This document shows positions 56,903 through 64,000 of a DNA stretch of 64,000 nucleotides, piece by piece. How positions within the stretch are numbered: the first letter of the stretch is position 1; the number at the start of each line of letters is the position of its first letter. The translations under genes and the position numbers were made by a program. The notes below the pieces were generated by a model. It saw only the letters and a list, made by a program, of their open reading frames with translations, did not search any database and had not been told where the DNA came from. The DNA is taken from assembly GCF_019511445.1 (NCBI RefSeq), contig NZ_JAEUAN010000028.1:1-64000 (forward strand). Reading direction: 5' to 3'. This stretch comes from Aliirhizobium wenxiniae (GTDB lineage: Bacteria; Pseudomonadota; Alphaproteobacteria; Rhizobiales; Rhizobiaceae).

Positions 56903-58075
56903 ATGAACGCCATCTCCCCCATCGCTCCACAGCCGATCACCGATGAACAGGTGAAAGTGGCCCTCGATGTCGCTGTCGAGCAGATCCGTCGCAACCTGCC
57001 GGAATTCACCTACAGCGCCCAGAATCATTCGAGCGTGAACAATTTCTATCCGCCCGTTGCCAACAACCAGTGGACCGCCGGTTTCTGGCCGGGCGAAATC
57101 TGGCTGGCCTTCGAGCATACCGGCGACAAGACCTTTCAGTATGCGGCGCAGATCCAGGTGCAGAGCTTTCTGCACCGGATCGAGAACCGCATCGAGACCG
57201 ACCACCACGACATGGGCTTCCTCTACTCGCCCTCCTGCATTGCCGCGTGGAAGCTGGTGGGTGACGAGGATGGCCGCCGGGCAGCACTTCTCGCCGCCGA
57301 CCAGCTGATCGAGCGTTACCAGCCGATCGGCCAGTTCATTCAGGCCTGGGGCCGCAAGGGCGTGGCGGAAGAATATCGCTATATCATCGACTGCCTGCTG
57401 AACCTGCCGCTGCTCTATTGGGCAACCGAGCAGACGGGCGACCAGAAATACCGCGATATCGCGCTCATCCATGCCCGCACGACGCTGAAGAACTCGGTGC
57501 GCCCGGACGATTCTACTTATCACACCTTCTACATGGACCCGGTCACCGGCGCGCCGGTGCGCGGCGCGACCAAGCAGGGTTATGCCGATGACAGTTTCTG
57601 GGCGCGCGGCCAGGCCTGGGGCGTGGCCGGCATGGCGTTTTCCTATCGTTACGAGCGGATCGACGAATATCGCGACACGTTCGACCGGCTGCTGGCATTC
57701 TACCTGAACAAGCTGCCGGCAGACATGGTGCCCTATTGGGACATGGTATTTTCCGATGGCGACAACGAACCGCGCGATACGTCTGCGGCCTCGATCGTTG
57801 CCTGCGGACTGCTGGAGATGGCCGATCTCGTCGGCGGCGAAGCTGCGGATCGGTATCGTGACCTCGCCCGCCGGATGATCAAAAGCCTAGCCGATCATTA
57901 CGCCGTCAAGGACCCGGCCATCTCCAACGGGCTCGTCCTGCACGGCACCTATTCGAAGAAATCCCCCTACAACACCTGCCGCGGCGAAGGCGTCGACGAG
58001 TGCGTCTCCTGGGGTGACTATTATTACATGGAAGCCCTGACGCGCCTGTCGCGTTCGTGGTCTTCCTACTGGTGA
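56903..58075 (+). CDS. GH88 unsaturated glucuronyl hydrolase
   Basis: A 390-residue (alpha/alpha)6 hydrolase of family GH88, which removes 4,5-unsaturated uronic acids left by lyases. Both known catalytic acids are visible: Asp 103 in HHDMGFLY and Asp 163 in IIDCLLNLPLLYW. Other matches are NNQWTAGFWPGEIW and CSWGDYYYMEAL near the C-terminus. No signal peptide is present. It starts four bases after the second permease gene, so it is made with the importer. Its presence predicts that the lyase nearby gives an unsaturated glucuronate or similar end. Confidence 0.92.
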   Translation: MNAISPIAPQPITDEQVKVALDVAVEQIRRNLPEFTYSAQNHSSVNNFYPPVANNQWTAGFWPGEIWLAFEHTGDKTFQYAAQIQVQSFLHRIENRIETDHHDMGFLYSPSCIAAWKLVGDEDGRRAALLAADQLIERYQPIGQFIQAWGRKGVAEEYRYIIDCLLNLPLLYWATEQTGDQKYRDIALIHARTTLKNSVRPDDSTYHTFYMDPVTGAPVRGATKQGYADDSFWARGQAWGVAGMAFSYRYERIDEYRDTFDRLLAFYLNKLPADMVPYWDMVFSDGDNEPRDTSAASIVACGLLEMADLVGGEAADRYRDLARRMIKSLADHYAVKDPAISNGLVLHGTYSKKSPYNTCRGEGVDECVSWGDYYYMEALTRLSRSWSSYW

Positions 58076-58087
58076 GAGATTGAACCG

Positions 58088-59197
58088 ATGGCCAGCATTT
58101 CGCTTAAGAAATTGAACAAGACCTACGGCGCATTGACCGTTGTTCATGACATCGATCTGGAGATTTCAGACAAGGAATTCATCATCCTCGTCGGCCCGTC
58201 CGGCTGCGGAAAGTCCACGACCCTGCGCATGATCGCCGGCCTTGAGGAAATCTCCGGCGGCGAACTGATCATTGGCGGCGATGTCGTCAATGACGTGCCG
58301 TCGAAGGACCGCGACATCGCCATGGTATTCCAGAACTATGCGCTCTATCCGCATATGACCGTCTACAAGAACATGGCATTCGGCCTGCAGCTGCGAAAGG
58401 CTTCCCGCGAGGTCATCGACCAGAAGGTGCAGGAAGCGGCAAAGATCCTCGACATCACCCATCTTCTGAACCGCAAGCCGAAGGCGCTTTCCGGCGGCCA
58501 GCGGCAGCGCGTGGCGCTGGGCCGCGCCATGGTGCGCAATCCGGAAGTGTTCCTGCTAGACGAGCCACTCTCCAACCTCGACGCAAAGCTGCGCGGCACG
58601 ATGCGCGCCGAGATCACCAAGCTGCACAAGCGGCTGAACTCGACATTCATCTACGTCACCCACGACCAGATCGAGGCCATGACCATGGCCGACCGTATCG
58701 TGGTGATGGCCGATGGTCACATCCAGCAGGTCGATACGCCGCAGAACCTCTATGACCGGCCGATCAACATGTTCGTGGCAGGCTTCATCGGCGCACCGCA
58801 GATGAACATGCTGCCTTCGAAGATCGAGAAGCGTGGCGAAGGCTATGTGGCAATCTTCGACGGTCGCGTATTGCCGATCCCGGCAAGCTTCGACAAGGCC
58901 CGGATTGCTCCTTACGAGGGCAAGGAAGTCATTGTCGGCATTCGACCGGAAAACTTCCACGAGCTGGCGCCGGGCGACATCAACCCGGACAATATCGCGC
59001 CGTTCGACGCCGTCGTCGATCTTGCCGAGCCGATGGGCTCCGAGATCCATCTCAACATCACCGCGGGCAACAAGGCGATGACCGTGCGCGTCTCGCCGCG
59101 CTTCAAGGCGAAGACGGGCGAAACGGCAAAGCTGGTCGTCGATACGACCAATATGCAGCTGTTCGACAAGGAAACGGAACGCTCGATCCTCTATTGA
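58088..59197 (+). CDS. Sugar ABC transporter ATPase (UgpC/MsmK-like)
   Basis: A 369-residue ATPase of the MalK type. Walker A is GPSGCGKST, the signature LSGGQRQRVALGRAM, Walker B VFLLDEPLSNLDAKLR, and the His switch THDQIEAM. The C-terminal 120 residues form the MalK regulatory beta-domain (IGIRPENFHELAPGD-like region near 280). It powers the import of the oligosaccharide. It lies 12 bases after the GH88 gene in the same operon. Confidence 0.95.
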   Translation: MASISLKKLNKTYGALTVVHDIDLEISDKEFIILVGPSGCGKSTTLRMIAGLEEISGGELIIGGDVVNDVPSKDRDIAMVFQNYALYPHMTVYKNMAFGLQLRKASREVIDQKVQEAAKILDITHLLNRKPKALSGGQRQRVALGRAMVRNPEVFLLDEPLSNLDAKLRGTMRAEITKLHKRLNSTFIYVTHDQIEAMTMADRIVVMADGHIQQVDTPQNLYDRPINMFVAGFIGAPQMNMLPSKIEKRGEGYVAIFDGRVLPIPASFDKARIAPYEGKEVIVGIRPENFHELAPGDINPDNIAPFDAVVDLAEPMGSEIHLNITAGNKAMTVRVSPRFKAKTGETAKLVVDTTNMQLFDKETERSILY

Positions 59198-59221
59198 GGA
59201 CGCCGAGCCGGGAGGAAGGCC

Positions 59222-59953
59222 ATGCAGTGGCTGCGGGACATGTGGACGAAGGAAGGGCCGGGCATTCCCAAGAATGCGCCGAAAAAGACCGGCCTTGCCC
59301 TGTTCGGCCAGACATTTGCCCGTGAATGGTGGGAGATGGTCAAACTGAACATCCTGTTCATTCTGGCCGCCCTTCTCATCATCCCGCTGCCGGCCGCACT
59401 CGCAGCCATGGCCTTTGTCTGCGTTGCCTTTGTCGAAGACCGCAACACCTATCTGCTGCGCGATTTCTTGGAAGCGCTGCGCCGTTATTTCTGGCGCGCG
59501 ACGATTTGGGGCTTGCTGTTTGCCGCAGCCATCGGCCTCGGTGGTTATGCCGTTGCCACATATGCATCGGCAGCGCGGGAAAATCTGATGTTGGCGGTGC
59601 CGCTGGCGATCGCCTTTGTCGTGACCCTTTTCCTCTGCATCACCGCCTGCCATTTTCTGGTGCTGATGGTGATGCGCGACCTGCCGGCGAGAAAACTGCT
59701 GCAGCTTTCGGCCATCGCATCGATCATAAGGCCGTTGCCAGTGATGGCGGCGCTGCTTTTCGTGGCGGGCCTGTGGCTCGCCCATATCGCATTTTATCCC
59801 GTGTCGGTGTTCATGCCGGCCACACTCAATTTTTCTCTTGGGCTTTTTGCCATCACCTTTGCCGCGCACCGCGCCGCCGTGATGGTGCTTGCCCTGCCTG
59901 TTGCGACACAGCCCAACCTTGAGACAGAGGCGGCAGCCGCAAAGCATATTTAA
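59222..59953 (+). CDS. YesL-like (DUF624) membrane protein
   Basis: A 243-residue membrane protein with about five hydrophobic segments. Its start WTKEGPGIPKNAPKKTGLALFGQ is soluble, then MVKLNILFILAALLIIPLPAALAAM follows, as in YesL/DUF624 proteins. These are mostly described next to polysaccharide genes in Gram-positive bacteria, where YesL lies in the rhamnogalacturonan cluster. Function is unknown. Here it lies between the ATPase and binding-protein genes of the same operon. Confidence 0.8.
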   Translation: MQWLRDMWTKEGPGIPKNAPKKTGLALFGQTFAREWWEMVKLNILFILAALLIIPLPAALAAMAFVCVAFVEDRNTYLLRDFLEALRRYFWRATIWGLLFAAAIGLGGYAVATYASAARENLMLAVPLAIAFVVTLFLCITACHFLVLMVMRDLPARKLLQLSAIASIIRPLPVMAALLFVAGLWLAHIAFYPVSVFMPATLNFSLGLFAITFAAHRAAVMVLALPVATQPNLETEAAAAKHI

Positions 59954-59984
59954 ACCAGAGACAATCCAGGGAAGGAGAAACAGG

Positions 59985-61265
59985 ATGTATTTGGAAACTT
60001 TAGGGAGAGGCATGAAACTGACGCTGGCTGGCCTTGCGCTTGCGGCGTCCACCGCCGGTGCTGCCTTGGCGCAATCGGGTGAGGCCGTCACACTGCGCTG
60101 GGCGCTTTGGGATTGGGACAAGGTAGCCTTCTACAAACCACTGATCGAAGCCTATCAGGCCAAGAACCCCAATGTGAAATTCGAGCATGTCGATCTCGGC
60201 TCGCAGGATTATCAGCAGATGATCGCTACGCAGCTTGCGGGCGGTTCGAAGGATATCGACATCGTCACCGTCAAGGACGTACCGAACTATACGAACCTCA
60301 TCCGCGCCGGCTCGATCATGGATCTCTCCAGCTTCATGAAGGAGCAGAACATCGACTCGGCATCCTTCGGCGGTCTGGCCGAAGAAATGACGATTGACGG
60401 GAAGATCTATTCTTTGCCATTCCGCTCGGATTTCTGGGTCGTCTATTACAACAAGGACATTTTTGACAAGGCCGGCGTGCCCTACCCGACCAACGACATG
60501 ACCTGGGCGCAGTTCGATGAGACCGCGACCAAGCTTGCCGGCGGCATGGGCGTTAACAAGACCTATGGCGCACTGCTGCACACCTGGCGCTCCACCGTTC
60601 AGCTGGCCGGCATCCAGGACGGCAAGAACACATTGGCTGGCCCGGATTATGCATTCCTGAAGCCCTGGTACGAGCGTGCGCTGAAGCTGCAGGAAGATGG
60701 CGTCGTGCCGTCCTATGCAACGCTGAAGACCTCGAACACCCATTATTCGGGTCCGTTCTTCAACGGCACGATCGGCATGCTGCCGATGGGCACATGGTTT
60801 GTCGGCACGCAGATCGCCAAGGTCAAGTCGGGTGAATCGAAGAGCAAGAACTGGGGAATCGTGAAATTCCCGCATCCGGAAGGCGTTGTTGCCGGTACGA
60901 CCGCAGCGCAGATTTCCGGCCTGTCGGTGAACAGCAATTCCACCCACAAGGAAGCGGTTCTCGACTTCATCAAGTTCGTCACCAGCGCGGAAGGCGCCTC
61001 GATCATCGCATCGACCGGCACGATCCCGACCGTGCGTACGCCGGAAGTGACGGCCAAGATCGCCTCGCTCGACGGCTTCCCGCAGGACGAAACCAGCAAG
61101 GCTGCACTTGAGCCCGGCAAGTCCTATCTGGAAATGGCGGTGACGCCGAATGCTGCCCGTATCGAGGTCATCCTCAATCGCGCGCATGACTCGATGATGA
61201 CCGACAATACCTCGATCGATGACGGTCTGAAGGAAATGACCGATGGCGTAAAAGCCATCAAGTAA
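59985..61265 (+). CDS. Sugar ABC transporter substrate-binding protein
   Basis: A 426-residue periplasmic binding protein of the extracellular family 1 type. The signal peptide spans about residues 10-31 (MKLTLAGLALAASTAGAALA then QSGE). Mature features include YQAKNPNVKFEHVDLGSQDY and WVVYYNKDIFDKAGVPYP, typical of oligosaccharide binders. The first Met is at 59985 with AGGAGAAACAGG before it; a second start at 60012 also has a good site and would give a shorter signal. It delivers the substrate to the two permeases. A terminator-like hairpin follows. Confidence 0.93.
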   Translation: MYLETLGRGMKLTLAGLALAASTAGAALAQSGEAVTLRWALWDWDKVAFYKPLIEAYQAKNPNVKFEHVDLGSQDYQQMIATQLAGGSKDIDIVTVKDVPNYTNLIRAGSIMDLSSFMKEQNIDSASFGGLAEEMTIDGKIYSLPFRSDFWVVYYNKDIFDKAGVPYPTNDMTWAQFDETATKLAGGMGVNKTYGALLHTWRSTVQLAGIQDGKNTLAGPDYAFLKPWYERALKLQEDGVVPSYATLKTSNTHYSGPFFNGTIGMLPMGTWFVGTQIAKVKSGESKSKNWGIVKFPHPEGVVAGTTAAQISGLSVNSNSTHKEAVLDFIKFVTSAEGASIIASTGTIPTVRTPEVTAKIASLDGFPQDETSKAALEPGKSYLEMAVTPNAARIEVILNRAHDSMMTDNTSIDDGLKEMTDGVKAIK

Positions 61266-61275
61266 CACGCCCTGC

Positions 61276-61312
61276 CCCCGCGGTGACCTTGGTTGCCGCG
61301 GGGTTTTCTTTT
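61276..61312 (+). terminator. Hairpin with T-run after the binding-protein gene
   Basis: CCCCGCGG pairs with CCGCGGGG around a 12-base loop, followed by TTTTCTTTT. It lies between the binding protein and the DUF2264 gene of the same locus, so it may work as an attenuator that lowers expression of DUF2264 relative to the transporter. Confidence 0.85.
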
Positions 61313-61348
61313 GCCCGAACATCTGCCCGACGAATGACTGGAAGACCG

Positions 61349-63196
61349 ATGATCTACGATCCCGCCCGCGCCAATCCGCTTCATGGCAATCCTCTCAAGA
61401 CGCGCGACGATGTCGCGAAAGCGGTGATGGATCTGTTCAAGCCGCTACTTCCCTATTTTTCCGAAGGCGGTGCACGGGTGCGCCTCAACGCCACCGGCGC
61501 GCATTTCGACCGCGCTGCAGCCGATCTCGAAGGTTTTGCCCGGCCGCTCTGGGGCATCGTGCCGCTGGCCGCAGGCGGCTATGACTTTCCGCACTGGGAG
61601 CTTTATCGGCGCGGCCTCGCCAACGGCACGGATCCGTCCCACCCGGAATATTGGGGTGATGTTTCCCGCACCGACCAGCGGCAAGTGGAGCTTGCGGCAA
61701 TCGGTTTTGCCATCGCCATGGTGCCGCAGTTCATCTGGGAACCGCTGAGTGAGACCCAGAAGAAGACCATTGCCGCCTATCTGATTTCCGCGCGGGACAA
61801 GGAGTTCGTCGACAACAACTGGAAATTTTTCCGCGTCCTGATCGATCTCGGGCTGACGCAGGCCGGTATCGATTTCGACCGCTCGCTGACGGAAAAATAT
61901 CTCGATGAAGTCGAGGCGTTCCGGCTTGGCGAAGGCTGGTATCGCGACGGGCCGGTGAAGCGCGCCGACCACTACGTGCCCTTCGCCCTGCATTTCTATG
62001 CGCTGATCTATTCCGTCATTGCCAAGCACGACACCAAACGCGCTGCCGCCTATCGCGAGCGTGCAAACGTGTTTGCCAAGGATATCCGTCACTGGTTCGG
62101 CCCGGATGGTGCAGCCCTCGCCTTCGGCCGCAGCCAAACCTATCGTTTTGCCTGCGGTGGCATCTGGGGTGCTCTTGCCTTTGCCGATGTCGAGGCGCTG
62201 CCCTGGAGCGAGACCAAGGGCTATTACATGCGCCATATCCGCTGGTGGTCGGACCTGCCGATCGCGGAGCGCGACGGCGTGCTTTCGATCGGCTACGGCT
62301 ATCCGAACCTGATGATGAGCGAGAGCTACAACTCCGCCGGCTCGCCCTATTGGGCGCTGAAATTCTTCCTGCCGCTGGCGCTCTCCGCCGACCACCCGTT
62401 CTGGGCTGCGGAGGAGACGGCTGCTCCCGAATTTGCCGATCCGGTGCCGCTGAAGGAAGCCGGCATGGTTGCGATGCATACGCCGGGCAATACCGTCATC
62501 CTCTCCTCAGGCCAACAACATGACAAGATGCTAGGCGCCAACGAGAAATACTCGAAATTCGTCTATTCGACGCGTTACGGCTTCAATATCGAACTCAACG
62601 ATCGGCATTTTGTCGCCGCAAGCTTCGACGGCATGCTCGGTCTTTCCGACGATGGCGTGCATTTCCGCATGCGCGAGACGTTGGAAGAGGCATTGATTGC
62701 CGGCGACAACCTCTATTCCCGCTGGAAGCCGTGGGGCGATGTGACGGTCGAGACCTGGCTTGTGCCGGCCAACCCATGGCACATTCGCCTGCACCGCATC
62801 ACCACACCGCGCCCACTGCAAACCAGCGAGGGCGGATTTGCAATCCCGCGGGCCGATTTCAATGCCGACATCGCCGAGCAAGATGGGGGGCGTGCGATCT
62901 GGCACGGCCAGACGGACACCAGCGCCATTCTCGACCTGTCACCAGATATCACGCGTAACGGAGTGGCCATCAGCGCCATTGCCAACAGCAACCTCATTCA
63001 TGCCAAGACCTTGGTTCCCCAGCTTCGCGGCGAGATCACGCCCGGAACGTCAGTTCTTGCGACCGCGGTCGTGGCGCTTGCAAAGGCCGATTTCAGCCCG
63101 GATCTGTTACAAAACGCACCGAAATGCCCAAGCATCACGCAACTGGAACAGCTTTTCGGCAGCGAAGGACTACGCGTTCCGATCTTCGGTGACTGA
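61349..63196 (+). CDS. DUF2264 family protein
   Basis: A 615-residue protein of DUF2264. An N-terminal alpha/alpha toroid (about 15-350; FPHWELYRRGLANGTDP, GRSQTYRFACGGIWGALAFA) is followed by a beta-sandwich (about 390-615; FVYSTRYGFNIELNDRH, DGVHFRMRETLEEAL). It resembles the heparinase-like lyase in architecture and is often found with uronate-degrading genes. No signal peptide is seen. The ATG at 61349 (MIYDPARANPLHGNPL) is best placed; the ORF could extend 22 residues upstream through MTGRP. Its role is unknown; a lyase or hydrolase on the same imported glycan is plausible. Confidence 0.85.
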   Translation: MIYDPARANPLHGNPLKTRDDVAKAVMDLFKPLLPYFSEGGARVRLNATGAHFDRAAADLEGFARPLWGIVPLAAGGYDFPHWELYRRGLANGTDPSHPEYWGDVSRTDQRQVELAAIGFAIAMVPQFIWEPLSETQKKTIAAYLISARDKEFVDNNWKFFRVLIDLGLTQAGIDFDRSLTEKYLDEVEAFRLGEGWYRDGPVKRADHYVPFALHFYALIYSVIAKHDTKRAAAYRERANVFAKDIRHWFGPDGAALAFGRSQTYRFACGGIWGALAFADVEALPWSETKGYYMRHIRWWSDLPIAERDGVLSIGYGYPNLMMSESYNSAGSPYWALKFFLPLALSADHPFWAAEETAAPEFADPVPLKEAGMVAMHTPGNTVILSSGQQHDKMLGANEKYSKFVYSTRYGFNIELNDRHFVAASFDGMLGLSDDGVHFRMRETLEEALIAGDNLYSRWKPWGDVTVETWLVPANPWHIRLHRITTPRPLQTSEGGFAIPRADFNADIAEQDGGRAIWHGQTDTSAILDLSPDITRNGVAISAIANSNLIHAKTLVPQLRGEITPGTSVLATAVVALAKADFSPDLLQNAPKCPSITQLEQLFGSEGLRVPIFGD

Positions 63197-63234
63197 GCTT
63201 GAACCTGGTCTCTCCCGATTTCGGTCTGGAGAGA

Positions 63235-63711
63235 TCAGCGCGTCGAAAAATCGACAAGCGAGATATCGACGGACCAGTCGTAGTCTTCAGGGATGATGGT
63301 CGCGGGTCGTGGCGGAGCAAAGCCGAGCGGAAGCAATCCATGGCAAGTCACTGCGGCCTGCCCCGGCTCGATGATCGTATCGTCCTGTAGAAAACCGCGA
63401 TAGGCGACCGACGAATGCCCTGTCATACGGCCAAGCAGACTGAACGACACCCTCTGCACGGCTGCATCATTACCGTTAAGGAATTCGATCGCGACGGGTT
63501 TTGAAGGATCGGTACATGCGACCGGATCCACGGATACTTTCGCCGTCACCGCTTCCTTGGTGTTCTGACGTGTTGACGGCTGCAAGGCGGTGGCGATCGC
63601 CACGGTGATCCCGATGATCGCGACAAGCGCAAGTGCGGGATAGGCCGCGCGTCGATTGAAGAGAAAAAGCAATCCCACCAACAGGATCGCGACGGCAGCG
63701 GCCAAAGCCAT
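63235..63711 (-). CDS. Membrane-anchored protein of unknown function
   Basis: A 158-residue protein. It starts with two hydrophobic helices (MALAAAVAILLVGLLFLF and YPALALVAIIGITVAIATAL), then a polar domain of about 110 residues with two cysteines (PVACTDPS; AVTCHGLLPLGF) that may bond in the periplasm. AGGTG lies before the ATG at 63711; an upstream extension to 63774 is unlikely. It is convergent with the DUF2264 gene. I do not recognise the family. Confidence 0.65.
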   Translation of the reverse strand: MALAAAVAILLVGLLFLFNRRAAYPALALVAIIGITVAIATALQPSTRQNTKEAVTAKVSVDPVACTDPSKPVAIEFLNGNDAAVQRVSFSLLGRMTGHSSVAYRGFLQDDTIIEPGQAAVTCHGLLPLGFAPPRPATIIPEDYDWSVDISLVDFSTR

Positions 63712-63876
63712 CAATTCACCTGTGTCATCGAGCCTGTGTAATCGAGATTGTTTCCATATTTCGGAGATAAGCATCTCTCGCAGACAGGCAATAGCTCATA
63801 GGTAAATTGGGCTGAATAGCCACACACTTGGGTGTGAACAGCGTGGATTACGCGCTCATTTTCAGAGCTCAGATGC

Positions 63877-63909
63877 GCCGGGCAACTCGACCAAATGGAG
63901 TTGCCCGGC
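63877..63909. other. Perfect 12-bp hairpin near the window edge
   Basis: GCCGGGCAACTC pairs perfectly with GAGTTGCCCGGC around a 9-base loop. It sits in the gene-free stretch after 63712. No T-run follows, so it is not a clear terminator. It may be part of a leader for the gene starting at the edge. Confidence 0.5.
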
Positions 63910-63948
63910 ACGAAATCCCGCAGAAACGCTGAGGAGGACGTTTGCGAG

Positions 63949-64000
63949 ATGATCAACGGCCTGGGAAAAACCGTTGACGGAAAAGCCGCTCAGAGCGCCT
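63949..64000 (+). CDS. Possible start of a gene cut by the window edge
   Basis: An ATG at 63949 follows GAGGAGG by about eleven bases and opens MINGLGKTVDGKAAQ to the window edge. The spacing is a little long and only about 17 codons are visible, so it may be spurious. Nothing in the residues identifies a family. Confidence 0.2.
   Translation, partial: MINGLGKTVDGKAAQSA

Noticed and set aside
1..64000. CRISPR arrays, rRNA, tRNA, insertion sequences, phage genes
   Set aside because: I read for regular spacer repeats, tRNA cloverleaf and 3' patterns, transposases and integrases on both strands and found none. A tRNA scan could confirm this.

Overview
The window looks like a chromosomal segment of an alphaproteobacterium in the Rhizobiaceae (Agrobacterium/Rhizobium/Sinorhizobium group). 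The basis is recognition of families only, with no database search: a BioR/BioY biotin module with BioR boxes, RcdA and GapR, paired DUF465 genes, a pgk then class I fba order, short Rhizobiales-type hypothetical families (DUF1192, DUF1244, DUF1284, DUF1036), and high-GC coding with GC-rich intergenic palindromic repeats. No rRNA, tRNA, CRISPR array, transposase or phage gene was recognised.

Layout. 0-4 kb: a dispersed repeat, then on the minus strand DUF1284, bioY and bioR, and an exported oligogalacturonate lyase. 4-13 kb: K+/H+ antiporter, pgk, fba, a PhzF-like protein, an MFS transporter, DUF1192, and rcdA with a CtrA box upstream. 13-23 kb: rpmE, an ABC exporter paired with a GH144-like glucanase, a three-gene operon encoding a MotA/MotB-like pair, inositol monophosphatase, Sel1 and ThiE-like proteins, and a TSUP permease. 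23-41 kb is mostly core metabolism and cell-cycle genes: divergent DUF465 genes, purEK, rpmJ, pyk, an N-formylglutamate amidohydrolase, gapR, a DUF882 peptidase-like protein, a sigma-54 response regulator, an M3 peptidase, SPFH/NfeD, and queCDE behind a preQ1-I riboswitch. 41-48.6 kb is accessory: a second copy of the dispersed repeat, an amidohydrolase/XapX/isochorismatase-like cluster, an AraC regulator, a truncated AraC sensor domain, a ring-cleaving VOC dioxygenase, and a LysR gene broken by a one-base frameshift.

48.6-63.2 kb is the most distinctive block, a polysaccharide-utilisation locus. One arm (minus strand) encodes a hexapeptide acyltransferase fused to a helical toroid-like domain, an SMP-30 lactonase, a discoidin-like protein and a heparinase II/III-type lyase. 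A GntR/FCD regulator sits within it. The other arm (plus strand) encodes two ABC permeases, a GH88 unsaturated glucuronyl hydrolase, the ABC ATPase, a YesL-like membrane protein, the solute-binding protein and a DUF2264 protein. Only the binding protein has a clear export signal. The likely scheme is that a uronic-acid-containing oligosaccharide is imported whole, cut by beta-elimination in the cytoplasm, and its unsaturated end sugar removed by GH88.

The strongest non-coding signals are three BioR boxes, a 27-bp palindrome before fba, TTAA-N7-TTAA boxes before rcdA, the preQ1-I aptamer, and a 47-base stretch (37/47 identical) shared by the promoters of the isochorismatase-like and dioxygenase genes, which suggests common control by the frameshifted LysR.
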